This document shows, in pieces, positions 53,828 to 62,678 of a stretch of DNA of 64,000 nucleotides. The DNA lies in the NCBI RefSeq assembly GCF_002931075.1, contig NZ_PSTQ01000001.1, positions 248,001-312,000 of the forward strand, in the 5' to 3' direction. A program made the translations under genes and the position numbers. Below the pieces are notes generated by a model. The model did not search any database. It was not told where the DNA came from and was given only the letters and a program-made list of their open reading frames with translations. This DNA comes from Pseudoclavibacter sp. AY1F1 (GTDB lineage: Bacteria > Actinomycetota > Actinomycetes > Actinomycetales > Microbacteriaceae). How positions within the stretch are numbered: the stretch's first letter is position 1; every line of letters starts with the position of its first letter.

Positions 53828-55602
53828 GCGGCGAGCGCTTCCGCGTTGACCTTCGCGGCATCGTCGACATCCTGTCCCATCACCTCTACTCGAGCCCGCG
53901 CGTCTACCTGCGCGAGCTCATCCAGAATGCGCGCGACGCCGTTGTCGCCCGGCAGTCGCTCAACCCAGGGACCGCGGGGGAGATTTCCATCGAGGTCGAC
54001 GACGGGGGAGCGGTGATCGTTCGGGACCACGGCATCGGTCTCACCGAAGACGAGATGCGGACGGTGCTCGCAACCATCGGTGCGTCCAGCAAGCGCGGCG
54101 ACCTGACGCAGCTCCGACGCCAGTACCTAGGGCAGTTCGGTATAGGACTGCTCTCCTGCTTCCTCATCGCGGACCGCATCGAAGTTCGGTCACGGAGTGC
54201 ACGCTCGGCGGACTCACCGACGCTGAGCTGGGTTGGCAGCGCGGACGGGACCTTCACGATCTCCCAGGCCGAGCATCCCCTTGCCGATGCGGGGACCGAA
54301 GTGACCGTCACTGCCCGGGCGGACGAGAGAGAGTGGGTGGAACCCAACCGGGTCCGACTCCTCGCCGAGCGGTTCGCGTCGCTCCTGGACCTGCCCGTGT
54401 CCCTCGGCAGCGAGGGGCAAGCCGCCGAGGTCATCAGTGTCCGAACACCGCCGTGGCGCGCATCCCAGCTTGAAGCCGAGGTGTGGTGTCGCCAAGAGCT
54501 CGGCTTCTCGCCGCTCGCGGGACTGCCGATCGAGGTCGGCGCGGCTGGCGTCGTCGGTCTCGCCTTCATCGCCGACGCTCCCGGCCGGGTCGGCAACCGC
54601 AAGGGAGACACCATCTACTCGCGCGGGATGTTCGTCGCAGAGAACAACGTGCAGCTCGTGCCCGCGTGGGCGTATTTCGTCCGCCTCGCACTGGACGCGG
54701 GCGAGCTGCCGCTGACCGCCTCGCGGGAGTCGCTGCAGGATTCGGTCGCGATCGCCGAGGTCCGCAACCAGATCGGGATCCAGATCCGAACGGGCATCGA
54801 GAGATTCGCGGCGAGCGACCCGGTTGGCTTCGGGCGGTTCCTGGACGTCCACGCGAAGGGTCTGCTCGCCATGGCGGCGACTGACACCGACATGCTCGAC
54901 CTCGTCATGAAGCACGTCCTGTGGGAGACGAGCGAGGGCACGATGACGTTGGAGCGGCTCCTTCGGGTCTTCGACAGGGTGCAGTACACGACCTCGATGA
55001 CCGAGTTCAACGCCTTCGCGCCTCTCCTCCGCGCCGGCAAGACGCTGCTCGTCAACGGTGCCTACGTGTACGGCGGTGAGATCCTCCGTCAGGTCCAAGA
55101 ACGCCGCGGGCGCATCGGTGGACTTCGGCTCTTCGACGCGCGCGGCTTCCTCAGCGAGCTCCCGAGACCGGCTCAGGATGACACGCATGTTCGCGGTTTC
55201 CAGGCACACGCACGCGCGGTGCTCGATCGGCTGGGTCTCGACCTTGATCTGAGGGAGTTCGCTCCGGCATCCGTGCCTTCCCTGTTCGTCGGCGAGACCG
55301 GGATAGCCGATTCGTCGGCAGCGCAGAGCGACACCGATCCCTGGGCCGACTTCCTGAGCGAGCCAGAACGGTGCCAAGCTCGGTCCCGGTTGGTCCTCAA
55401 CGTGTCGAGCACGGCTGTTCGTGCGCTCGCGTCGCTCACGGACGAGCGCGTACGAGCCGAAGCGGTCACGGGGCTCTACGTCATCGGGTTGCTGACCGCC
55501 GGCGAGAAGCTCGACGATCGCCACACTGAACTGCTCAGCGAGACCCTCCATGCGCTCATCACAGCGGCGGGCGGCGGTGACGCGGGGCCAGGACGCGACT
55601 GA
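53824..55602 (+). CDS. Divergent HSP90-family ATPase (HtpG-like)
   Basis: 592 aa. The GHKL ATPase domain is intact: YLRELIQNARDA has the catalytic Glu31, Asn35 and Asp38; RDHGIGLTEDE has the adenine-binding Asp68; GQFGIGLLSCFLIAD is the lid region. The middle domain keeps the catalytic-loop Arg (LPLTASRESLQ) and NNVQLVPAWAYF. The C-terminal part is divergent, and there is no MEEVD tail. It is shorter and more diverged than housekeeping HtpG, so a specialised chaperone is likely. It is translationally coupled to the preceding helical protein gene. Confidence 0.88.
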   Translation: MSGERFRVDLRGIVDILSHHLYSSPRVYLRELIQNARDAVVARQSLNPGTAGEISIEVDDGGAVIVRDHGIGLTEDEMRTVLATIGASSKRGDLTQLRRQYLGQFGIGLLSCFLIADRIEVRSRSARSADSPTLSWVGSADGTFTISQAEHPLADAGTEVTVTARADEREWVEPNRVRLLAERFASLLDLPVSLGSEGQAAEVISVRTPPWRASQLEAEVWCRQELGFSPLAGLPIEVGAAGVVGLAFIADAPGRVGNRKGDTIYSRGMFVAENNVQLVPAWAYFVRLALDAGELPLTASRESLQDSVAIAEVRNQIGIQIRTGIERFAASDPVGFGRFLDVHAKGLLAMAATDTDMLDLVMKHVLWETSEGTMTLERLLRVFDRVQYTTSMTEFNAFAPLLRAGKTLLVNGAYVYGGEILRQVQERRGRIGGLRLFDARGFLSELPRPAQDDTHVRGFQAHARAVLDRLGLDLDLREFAPASVPSLFVGETGIADSSAAQSDTDPWADFLSEPERCQARSRLVLNVSSTAVRALASLTDERVRAEAVTGLYVIGLLTAGEKLDDRHTELLSETLHALITAAGGGDAGPGRD

Positions 55603-55668
55603 CGGCATCGAGGCAGGGCCGGTCTGACCAAGGTCGCCGGAACGTCGAAATACCGGAAGACCCGAACG

Positions 55669-56862
55669 TCAGAGCGCCAGAGCTGGCATGGCCGCGGCGA
55701 CGGGGTGCGGATATTCGGCCTTGCGGTCCTGGAAGCTCAGGATGCTGGGGTTCTGGATGACGCCGTCACGGATCTCGATCGCGCGCGTGAGCGTCGCACT
55801 CTCGGCCCACGCATCCGGCCCCTCCAGAACTGTCCGAAGGAAGGGGAGCAGCGCCTCGCTGATGTCCCAGGTCGCGGAGTTCCACAGGTACGAGGGGCTG
55901 TGCTCGACGGCGTAGTAGTTGACACCCTGCCCGACGGTGAACATCGGCTCCTCGAATGTCGTCGGCTTCGCCCATTCGAACCCCATGCCCTCGTCGCACG
56001 AGACGTCGATGATGAGGGCGCCAGGCGAGAACCGCGACAGATTCTCGGTGAGGAGATACGTCAACGGCGCCGCCACATCCTGGAACGTGCAGTTGACGAC
56101 GATGTCGTAGGTCGCCAGGAAATCGGGAAGCAGCCAGTCTCCCTGCTCCGTACTGACGCTGCTGAGGTGCGTCGGTCCTTCGTCGGTGTTGAGCTGGGTG
56201 ATGTGCGCGTTGTGGATGGGGGAAGCCACAGCCGCCGCACCGCGCTGGGTGAGGACTTCGATGTCGTGGATTCCGTGGGCGTTGAGTGCCGTCACCGCGC
56301 CTCGCGCCGTCGCACCGAAGCCGATCACCACGGCTCGGAGTCGCGGACCGTAATCACCGGTCAAGCCGATAAGGCTGAGCGCGTGGATCACGGAGCAGTA
56401 GCCGGCCAGCTCATTGTTCTTGTGGAACACGTGCAGGCTCATGTCCCCCTGCGGGGTCCAATGGTTCATCGCCTCGAAGGCGAGCAGCGTCAGCTTCCGA
56501 TCAATCGCGATCTGCGTCACTTCGGCGTCCTGCACGCAGTGCGGCCACCCCCAGAGCGTTCGACCGGGCGCGAGCGCCGCGACATCCGCAGCCTGTGGCT
56601 TCGGCAGCAGCAGCACGTCGGCCGAAGCGAGAACTTCGGTGCGCTCGGCGACCCTGCCGACTCGAGACTCCACGAAAGCGGGCTCGAGCTGAAAGTCGGC
56701 TCCGTAGCCGCGCTCGACGACCATTCGAGCCCGGATGTCCGCGTCGATCCGATCAAGATGACGCGGGTGGATCGGGAGCCTGCGCTCGTTTTCCATCGAA
56801 GAGTCGGCGAGCAGTCCGAGCGAGAGCAACGGGGTGCGAGTGGAGAGAGCAGCGTCCGACAT
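55669..56862 (-). CDS. N5-(carboxyethyl)ornithine synthase-like dehydrogenase
   Basis: 397 aa of the alanine dehydrogenase/saccharopine dehydrogenase superfamily. The N-terminal substrate half has NERRLPIHPRHLDRI and VVERGYGADF; the NAD(P)-binding half has RAVVIGFGATARGAVTALN and VNCTFQDVAAPLTYL. The pattern fits carboxyethyl-ornithine synthases, which reductively join pyruvate to ornithine or lysine; an opine-type or other amino-acid dehydrogenase role is possible. A 12-bp palindrome spans the start codon. It converges with the HSP90 gene. Confidence 0.8.
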   Translation of the reverse strand: MSDAALSTRTPLLSLGLLADSSMENERRLPIHPRHLDRIDADIRARMVVERGYGADFQLEPAFVESRVGRVAERTEVLASADVLLLPKPQAADVAALAPGRTLWGWPHCVQDAEVTQIAIDRKLTLLAFEAMNHWTPQGDMSLHVFHKNNELAGYCSVIHALSLIGLTGDYGPRLRAVVIGFGATARGAVTALNAHGIHDIEVLTQRGAAAVASPIHNAHITQLNTDEGPTHLSSVSTEQGDWLLPDFLATYDIVVNCTFQDVAAPLTYLLTENLSRFSPGALIIDVSCDEGMGFEWAKPTTFEEPMFTVGQGVNYYAVEHSPSYLWNSATWDISEALLPFLRTVLEGPDAWAESATLTRAIEIRDGVIQNPSILSFQDRKAEYPHPVAAAMPALAL

Positions 56863-56872
56863 GGGATCCCAT
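56861..56872. promoter_or_regulatory. Palindrome over the start codon of the dehydrogenase gene
   Basis: ATGGGATCCCAT is a perfect 12-bp palindrome that includes the minus-strand start codon region. It could be an operator or chance. Confidence 0.3.
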
Positions 56873-56982
56873 CATTGGGGAACCAGAGGTAGCTCCTGCC
56901 CTGACAGTACGCCTGTTCCTGGCGATTGCCTTCGAGGAACGAGATACTGGCACTTGAATTGCACTCCTCGGAAGGGACACCG

Positions 56983-57594
56983 ATGTCCGACACCACCTGC
57001 CACATGTCCATCTCGCTCGACGGCTTCGCCGCCGGTCCGGATCAAAGCAGCGAGCATCCGCTCGGTAAGCGAGGGCAAGAGGTGCACGGCTGGCACATCG
57101 GCGACCCTCGCGCCACAGAGGCCGACGAACTCGCTGCGAGTTGGCTCATGCGGCCGCGCGGCGCCTACATCATGGGCCGGAACATGTTCGGCCCCATTCG
57201 CGGCGATTGGGAGGGCGACTGGCGAGGGTGGTGGGGAGACGAACCCCCGTATCACGCGCCCGTCTTCGTGCTGACACATCACGCGCACGAACCGATCGAA
57301 ATGGAGGGCGGGACAACCTTCCACTTCGTCACCGAAGGGTTCGACTTCGCCTACGCCAAGGCAGTTGAAACCGCAGGCGAGAAGGGCGTCGACATCGCAG
57401 GTGGCGCCTCGACCGTCCGGCAGGCGCTGAACGCCGGGGTTGTCGATGAGCTGACGCTCGACATCGCGCCCGTCCTGCTCGGGTCAGGCGAGCGGCTCTT
57501 CGACGGGGTCGACACGTTCGGCTACGAGCCAGTTGAAGTGCTGCATTCGCCGCTCTCCACGCACATCCGCTATCGCAGGATCGCACAGGACTGA
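56983..57594 (+). CDS. Dihydrofolate reductase-family (RibD C-terminal-like) protein
   Basis: 203 aa. Marks of the RibD-C/DHFR fold are MSISLDGFAAGPDQ, GAYIMGRNMFGP, PVFVLTHHAHEP, VDIAGGASTVRQALNAGVVD and LTLDIAPVLLGSGERLFDG. Such proteins bind NADPH; most are of unknown substrate and are not true folate enzymes. The ATG at 56983 follows CGGAAGGGA. A clear terminator hairpin follows. Confidence 0.87.
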   Translation: MSDTTCHMSISLDGFAAGPDQSSEHPLGKRGQEVHGWHIGDPRATEADELAASWLMRPRGAYIMGRNMFGPIRGDWEGDWRGWWGDEPPYHAPVFVLTHHAHEPIEMEGGTTFHFVTEGFDFAYAKAVETAGEKGVDIAGGASTVRQALNAGVVDELTLDIAPVLLGSGERLFDGVDTFGYEPVEVLHSPLSTHIRYRRIAQD

Positions 57595-57598
57595 GCAC

Positions 57599-57631
57599 AG
57601 TGGCCCGGCAGGATGAACCTGCCGGGCCACT
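57599..57631. terminator. Bidirectional terminator
   Basis: 14-bp perfect stem (57599-57612/57618-57631) with a 5-nt loop between convergent genes, 4 nt after the DHFR-family stop. Confidence 0.8.
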
Positions 57632-57653
57632 CGGGTCTTCGCGTGAGAGATGC

Positions 57654-58088
57654 CTACCCGGCGGCCTTGCGCACGTAGTCGGCAACGGTCTTCTCGGTCT
57701 CCGGCGTCAGGCTGATGAGCGCAAACGACGTCACCCAGAGGTCGCCGTCGTCGAGTTTCGCCGCCTCCTCGAACCCGAGCGTCGCGTAGCGGGTCGTGAA
57801 CTTCGACGCAGCTTTGAAGAACACCACGACCTTGCCATCTGCGTCCGTGTAAGCGGGGAAGCCGTACCAGGTCTTCGGCATGAGCCTCGGGGCGACCTCT
57901 TTGACTATGCGGTCGATGCCCTCAGCCAGAGCGCGGTCCTCGTCAGTCATCTCTGCGATGGCCTTCTGGATCGCCGCATCACCCGCGGCACGGTTCTTGC
58001 CAGCCTTCTGCTCCGCGCGCAGTTCAGCAGCGCGCTGCTTGACAGCGTCGCGCTCGTCCTTCGAGAGTCCAGTGGTCTTCTCAGCCAT
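57654..58088 (-). CDS. DUF1801-like protein
   Basis: 144 aa. A charged helical N-terminus (LSKDERDAVKQRAAELRAEQ) is followed by the fold shared with YdhG-type iron chaperones (APRLMPKTWYGFPAYTDADG; KVVVFFKAASKFTTRYATLG; LWVTSFALISLT). Biochemical role unknown. The ATG at 58088 follows GAAGGAAG; upstream in-frame codons are not conserved. Confidence 0.82.
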   Translation of the reverse strand: MAEKTTGLSKDERDAVKQRAAELRAEQKAGKNRAAGDAAIQKAIAEMTDEDRALAEGIDRIVKEVAPRLMPKTWYGFPAYTDADGKVVVFFKAASKFTTRYATLGFEEAAKLDDGDLWVTSFALISLTPETEKTVADYVRKAAG

Positions 58089-58298
58089 GGCAGCTTCCTT
58101 CGTTCTTCCTCGTTGTAGTGAATCACGACTACGGTACGACTCCCCGGCCGCAGATGCTTCTCCAAACCTGCTCGGTCTTCGCAGCCGTTGCGTCTCGCAG
58201 CTGTGCATCTGCGTGCTCTCGTCGCGCGAGAGGTGAGTCACGACAGGCCGTTCAGGGCATGAGCCGGGAATGTCGGTGGTCCGGTCCAAGATCTCGGC

Positions 58299-58658
58299 AT
58301 GACAGATCAGCGAATCGCCGAAGAAGCCGAGTACATCGTTCAGTCCCTAGCGGAGGAACTCCTGGAGCCAAGGGACGGAGAATGCCTGCTCTGCTACGTC
58401 GCAGACCAGCTCGACGAGTTCGGCTGCGACGGAACCCACCGGTTCTCGCAGCGCTACCAGGAGCGAGTTGCCCCGCGTGCAACTGCGCTGCTCCGCCGCC
58501 TCGGCCGAAGAGGTGCGTACTGCGACTGCGAGATCTTCCTCAACGCCTTCGACGCGTGTGGTGGTGAGCCGGAGGAACTTCCGCCGTGCGCCGGCGTCAG
58601 GCGAGGGTCAACGCAGCCCTGCAGGCTCTGGTGGCGGCGGCGGGATGCCGCTTACTAG
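58299..58658 (+). CDS. DUF2695-type cysteine-rich small protein
   Basis: 119 aa. Conserved core GECLLCYVADQLDEFGCDGT, then HRFSQRYQERVAPRATALLR and RGAYCDCEIFLNAF. The paired cysteines (CLLC, CDC) could bind a metal. The family (DUF2695 by pattern) has no known role. The C-terminal ~30 residues are less conserved. Its stop overlaps by 4 bp, tail-to-tail, with the DksA-like gene. Confidence 0.75.
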   Translation: MTDQRIAEEAEYIVQSLAEELLEPRDGECLLCYVADQLDEFGCDGTHRFSQRYQERVAPRATALLRRLGRRGAYCDCEIFLNAFDACGGEPEELPPCAGVRRGSTQPCRLWWRRRDAAY

Positions 58659-59065
58659 CGGGCGGAGCGTCGTGGCAGGTCTGCGCAGGCAACGCATGTC
58701 TCGGCGAAGGGACGCACGCGGAGTCTGACCTCGGGGATGGGCCTCCCGCAGGCGATGCAAATGCCGTAGGTGTCGTTCTCCAGGCGGAGCAGGGCCGCCT
58801 CAATCCGCTGCAGTTCCGACTTGGAGGCCTCCACTTGGCCGGCAAGACGAGACCACTCGGTTGAGAGCGGAGCCCCGTCGGGGTCGTGCTCGTCGTCGTC
58901 GTTGAGGGATGAACGGTCGCGCACGAGGGCGCTCAGAGCTGCCTCGCTGCGTGCGAGGCGGTCGACAGCGACGGCGCGCTGGTTCTCGAGTCGCTCTGCG
59001 TACACGCCCGCGTCACCCGCCTTGGCTCTCTCACGCTTGCCATCTGTCTCGCCCATTGGAGCCAT
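58655..59065 (-). CDS. DksA/TraR-type C4 zinc-finger protein
   Basis: 136 aa. A coiled-coil N-terminal two-thirds (LARSEAALSALV; QVEASKSELQRIEAALLRL) leads to a C4 zinc finger (YGICIACGRPIPEVRLRV, then ETCVACADL). DksA-like proteins bind the RNA polymerase secondary channel and tune transcription under stress. It lacks a DxxDxA tip like that of E. coli DksA, so its activity may differ. Starts at 59065 or 59056 are possible. Confidence 0.85.
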   Translation of the reverse strand: MAPMGETDGKRERAKAGDAGVYAERLENQRAVAVDRLARSEAALSALVRDRSSLNDDDEHDPDGAPLSTEWSRLAGQVEASKSELQRIEAALLRLENDTYGICIACGRPIPEVRLRVRPFAETCVACADLPRRSAR

Positions 59066-59185
59066 TCTGCGCCAACCATCCCTGCCCCGTCAGCGACCGG
59101 GGCAAGCGGCGTTCTCACCGCAGCGCTCAGGGACGGCCCCGGTAGCTCCCGCAGACTGGCGAGCCACCTCACCGAACGGAGCCAC

Positions 59186-60433
59186 ATGGATACGGACGTC
59201 GTTGTCATCGGAGCGGGGATCGCCGGGCTGCGGGCAGCTCGGCGCCTCGAAGAGCACGGGCGCAGCGTTGTGGTCGTCGAGGCGGAAGGCGAGGTCGGGG
59301 GCAGGATCCGCACCGATGACGTCAGCGGCTTCCTCTGCGACCGCGGCTTCCAGGTGCTCAACCCGGCCTACCCGGCGCTGCGGGAGGCCGTGGACCTCGA
59401 AGCTCTCGCTCTGCACAGCTTCGGAGTGGGCGCGATCATCAGGTCCGGTGAACGCGCGACCACTCTGGCGCATCCGCTCCGCCACCCGCGCTTCGCGCTG
59501 CAGACGCTGCTGAGCGAGCATGTGCCGATTCGCGACGTGCTGGCGCTGGCGCGCTGGCTCGGCCCGACGCTGGTGGGTCTTGACGGCGTCGGACCGGAGG
59601 ATCGCGCGCTCCGGGCTTCCCTCGACGAGGCGGGGCTCACGGGGAAGCTGCGGCACGATCTCCTCGACACCTTCCTCGCCGGCGTCCTTGCTGACAGCAG
59701 CGGAGAGAGCTCAGCGAACTTCGTCAAGCAGCTTGTCCGATTCTTCGCGCTCGGGGCGCCGGGGCTGCCTCGTGCCGGGATGCGCGCCCTGCCAGCCCAG
59801 ATGGCATCGTCGCTGCACGAACCGGTCCGCCTCGAAACGGCCGCTCGCGAGGTCAACGAGACGAGTGCGGGAGTGCGGGTCGTGACCGACCGGGGAACGA
59901 TCCTGGCGCGTGCAGCGATCGTGGCCGTTGCACCCAGAGAACTGCCGGAACTCACGGGTGAGGCCGCTCCTGCAACGCACGGCCTGACGACCTGGTGGTT
60001 CCGGGCGTCGGGGGAGCCTCGGACGGGGCCATACCTCGTCATTGATGCGTCGCTGCCAGGAGGCGGGCCAGCCGGTCCGATCTGGAACACCGCCGTTATC
60101 TCGGAGGTGGCACCGTCCTACGCGCCGGCGGGGCAGCACCTCGTGCAGGCGACCACGCTCCTCGACCGCATCGACGGGCTCGCGAGCGAGGCGCAGATCC
60201 GCGACGACCTCGCGCGCCTCTACGGGACGTCCACCTCGGGCTGGGAGGTGCTCGCTCACCACGTTGTCCCGCATGCCCTTCCGGCGGTGCTGCCGCCGTT
60301 CAGGTCACCTGGTCCGGGGCAGGTTGGCGAGCGCGTTCTTGTGACTGGCGACCACCGGGAATCCAGCTCGATCCAGGGTGCCCTGGTCGCCGGGCAGCGC
60401 GCCGCCGACGCGGCGTGCACCATGCTGGCTTGA
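59186..60433 (+). CDS. FAD-dependent amine oxidase-like oxidoreductase
   Basis: 415 aa. The N-terminal Rossmann motif VVVIGAGIAGLRAARRLEEH, the second FAD contact GGRIRTDD, and the C-terminal FAD-binding VLVTGDHRESSSIQGALVAG show a flavin amine oxidase/phytoene-desaturase fold. The substrate is unknown. The ATG follows GAACGGAGCC. It is divergent from the DksA-like gene and appears monocistronic. Confidence 0.87.
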   Translation: MDTDVVVIGAGIAGLRAARRLEEHGRSVVVVEAEGEVGGRIRTDDVSGFLCDRGFQVLNPAYPALREAVDLEALALHSFGVGAIIRSGERATTLAHPLRHPRFALQTLLSEHVPIRDVLALARWLGPTLVGLDGVGPEDRALRASLDEAGLTGKLRHDLLDTFLAGVLADSSGESSANFVKQLVRFFALGAPGLPRAGMRALPAQMASSLHEPVRLETAAREVNETSAGVRVVTDRGTILARAAIVAVAPRELPELTGEAAPATHGLTTWWFRASGEPRTGPYLVIDASLPGGGPAGPIWNTAVISEVAPSYAPAGQHLVQATTLLDRIDGLASEAQIRDDLARLYGTSTSGWEVLAHHVVPHALPAVLPPFRSPGPGQVGERVLVTGDHRESSSIQGALVAGQRAADAACTMLA

Positions 60434-60614
60434 CTGGCTCCGAGCCTGGATCGGTCACTTATATTCCCGGCAAGATGCCTGCAGGTCAGCCGTTCTCAAC
60501 TCGTGGGACAGGGGAGAAAAGTTGACCGGAGTTCCCGCAGAATCTCGGGTCCGAATCATAGAATTCGACCCGGCGCCCCGCGCCGATTCAGAATCCAAGT
60601 GCAAAGGAGCCCTC

Positions 60615-61025
60615 ATGGGTGTATCCATGGTCTTCCCGAACTTCCCCGTCGCCGACGTCAAGGCGGCCACCGACTTCTACGTCGGGCTGGGCTTCAGCGT
60701 CAATCCGATGTTCAGCGACGACAGCACCAGCTGCGTCGTCGTCAACGAGCACGTCGCGATCATGCTCCTCCAGACGGAGCGCTTCCAGGGCTTCCTGCCG
60801 GAGGGGGCCGAGGCGATCCTCGGTGGCAATCGCCACGAGAGCACCACGGCGCTGCTGCTCGGCAGCAACGAAGAGGTCGACGAGATCACGGCAAAGGCTG
60901 AGGCCGGCGGTGGCAAGATCCACCGCCCCGCAGAGGCCAACGAGTTCGGCATGTACGGCTCGGCCTTCGACGACCTCGACGGTCACCTGTGGGAGGTCTT
61001 CTACATGGCGGCTCCCGAGGCCTGA
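60615..61025 (+). CDS. VOC (glyoxalase/bleomycin resistance) family protein
   Basis: 136 aa. One vicinal-oxygen-chelate domain of two beta-alpha-beta-beta-beta units: FPNFPVADVKAATDFYVGLG at the start and FDDLDGHLWEVFYM at the end. The C-terminal Glu typical of the metal site is present, but other ligands are unclear. It belongs to the branch often annotated as glyoxalase-like, function unknown. The ATG follows AAAGGAG. Confidence 0.88.
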   Translation: MGVSMVFPNFPVADVKAATDFYVGLGFSVNPMFSDDSTSCVVVNEHVAIMLLQTERFQGFLPEGAEAILGGNRHESTTALLLGSNEEVDEITAKAEAGGGKIHRPAEANEFGMYGSAFDDLDGHLWEVFYMAAPEA

Positions 61026-61088
61026 CCTCAGCTCGGGCGCCACGACGGCGCGGGCGGGACGGCGCGAGGGCGCAACGCCTGAAGAGGA

Positions 61089-61140
61089 CGGCTCCACTGC
61101 ACTCCATTGCACAAAACTGCAGTGGGGCCTGGTGGAGCCG
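61089..61140 (+). terminator. Terminator-like hairpin after the VOC gene
   Basis: CGGCTCCAC (61089-61097) pairs with GTGGAGCCG (61132-61140), followed by TTT. An alternative inner stem CCACTGCA/TGCAGTGG (61094-61101/61118-61125) is mutually exclusive with it. Confidence 0.5.
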
Positions 61141-61197
61141 TTTCCTCTCTGGCACGGTTAGTCGTCCCCTCCATCCTCCGCACCTTTGGATACGCAC

Positions 61198-62598
61198 ATG
61201 ACCGAGCTCAGTCCGGCAGACAGCACCGTCCCCAGCGCAGCGCAGGCGCCGCTCACGCGCAACGAACGACTGGACCGCCTGCCCTTCACTCGCAGACACC
61301 GCAAGCTGCTCTTCGGCTCGGGCATCGGCTGGGCGCTCGACGCCATGGACGTCAGCCTCATCTCGTTTGTCATGGCGGCGCTTGCCGTGCAGTGGAGCCT
61401 CGACACGACGACGCTGTCGTTCATCGCCTCGATCGGCTTCGTAGGCATGGCGATCGGCGCCAGCGTCGGCGGTCTGCTTGCGGATAAGTTCGGCCGGCGG
61501 CAGGTGTTCGCCGCGACACTCCTCATCTACGGTCTCGCGACGGGAGCTTCCGCGCTCGCGGCGTCGGTTGCCGCCCTCATGGTGCTGCGATTTGTTGTCG
61601 GTCTCGGTCTCGGCGCTGAGCTTCCCGTCGCATCGACCCTCGTGAGCGAGTACGCGCCGAAGCGAATCCGCGGGCGAGTTGTTGTGCTGCTCGAAGCCTT
61701 CTGGGCCGTTGGCTGGATCGGCGCCGCACTCATCGGGGCCTTCATCATCCCGCTTTCCGCCGACGGCTGGCGGTGGGCGCTCCTCACTGGACTCCTGCCC
61801 GCTGTCTACGCGGTGGTCGTGCGGTTTGGGCTCCCCGAATCCGTCCGCTTCCTCGAGAGCAAGGGAAGGTACCGGGAGGCAGAGCAGGCAGTCCGGCAGT
61901 TCGAGGAGTCTGCGGGGGTGGATGCTCCGCCTGCCTCGAGCATCGCGTCCACCGATCGCGCCCAGGCCGCCCAGCGGGCATCAACCGCGGCGGACACGCA
62001 GAAGGCTCGCTGGCGGGACCTCTGGGCGCCCGCCCTCCGCCGGAGAACGGCGGCGCTCTGGGCGGTGTGGTTCTGCATCAACCTCAGCTACTACGGCGCC
62101 TTCATCTGGATCCCGAGCCTGCTCGTCGGGCAGGGGTTCACGCTCGTGAAGTCGTTCGAGTTCACCCTCATCATCACGCTCGCGCAGCTCCCCGGCTATT
62201 TCGTGGCGGCCTACCTCATCGAGCGGATCGGCCGGCGCGCGACGCTCGCGATCTTCCTGCTCGGCTCCGCCTGCGCCGCGTTCTGGTTCGGCTTCGCGAC
62301 AACGGAGGGCACCATCCTCGCGGCCGGCATGTGCTTGTCCTTCTTCAACCTCGGCGCCTGGGGAGCGCTCTACGCGATCGGCCCGGAGCTCTACCCGACA
62401 CGGCTTCGCGCGTCCGGGACCGGGGCAGCGGCCGGGTTCGGACGCATCGCCTCGATCATCGCCCCGCTGCTGGTGCCCGTGATGCTCGCCGCGGGCGGCA
62501 GCGTGCTGGTCTTCGGCGTCTTCGCAGCCGCGTTCCTTCTCGCCGCGGGCGCGGCGTTCACGCTGCCTGAACTCATGGGGCGCGAGCTCGAGGAGTAG
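61198..62598 (+). CDS. MFS transporter (metabolite:H+ symporter, NiaP-like)
   Basis: 466 aa with 12 membrane helices. MFS signatures are GGLLADKFGRRQVF between helices 2 and 3 and ERIGRRATLAIF between helices 8 and 9. The start of helix 1 (GSGIGWALDAMDVSLISF) carries the Asp typical of the aromatic/nicotinate/sugar-acid branch, and GLGLGAELPVASTLVSEYAP matches it. Substrate cannot be fixed; nicotinate or aromatic acids are possibilities. ATG 61198 is chosen; an in-frame TTG at 61186 adds four residues. Confidence 0.87.
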   Translation: MTELSPADSTVPSAAQAPLTRNERLDRLPFTRRHRKLLFGSGIGWALDAMDVSLISFVMAALAVQWSLDTTTLSFIASIGFVGMAIGASVGGLLADKFGRRQVFAATLLIYGLATGASALAASVAALMVLRFVVGLGLGAELPVASTLVSEYAPKRIRGRVVVLLEAFWAVGWIGAALIGAFIIPLSADGWRWALLTGLLPAVYAVVVRFGLPESVRFLESKGRYREAEQAVRQFEESAGVDAPPASSIASTDRAQAAQRASTAADTQKARWRDLWAPALRRRTAALWAVWFCINLSYYGAFIWIPSLLVGQGFTLVKSFEFTLIITLAQLPGYFVAAYLIERIGRRATLAIFLLGSACAAFWFGFATTEGTILAAGMCLSFFNLGAWGALYAIGPELYPTRLRASGTGAAAGFGRIASIIAPLLVPVMLAAGGSVLVFGVFAAAFLLAAGAAFTLPELMGRELEE

Positions 62599-62666
62599 CC
62601 GACGGGCCTTCACATCACGATGCCAGGACGCCGTGCGCGCCGCCGCACGCTCAGGCAAGCGCCGAC

Positions 62667-62672
62667 TAGCCT
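62667..62672 (+). promoter_or_regulatory. -10 element of a leaderless Rieske-malQ transcript
   Basis: TAGCCT ends 6 nt before the GTG at 62679; no ribosome-binding site. Confidence 0.45.
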
Positions 62673-62678
62673 GAGACC

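Noticed and set aside
58655-58658. Tail-to-tail 4-bp gene overlap as an error (also at 33133-33136)
   Set aside because: Both partners at each site have recognisable or plausible proteins; short convergent overlaps are ordinary in compact genomes.
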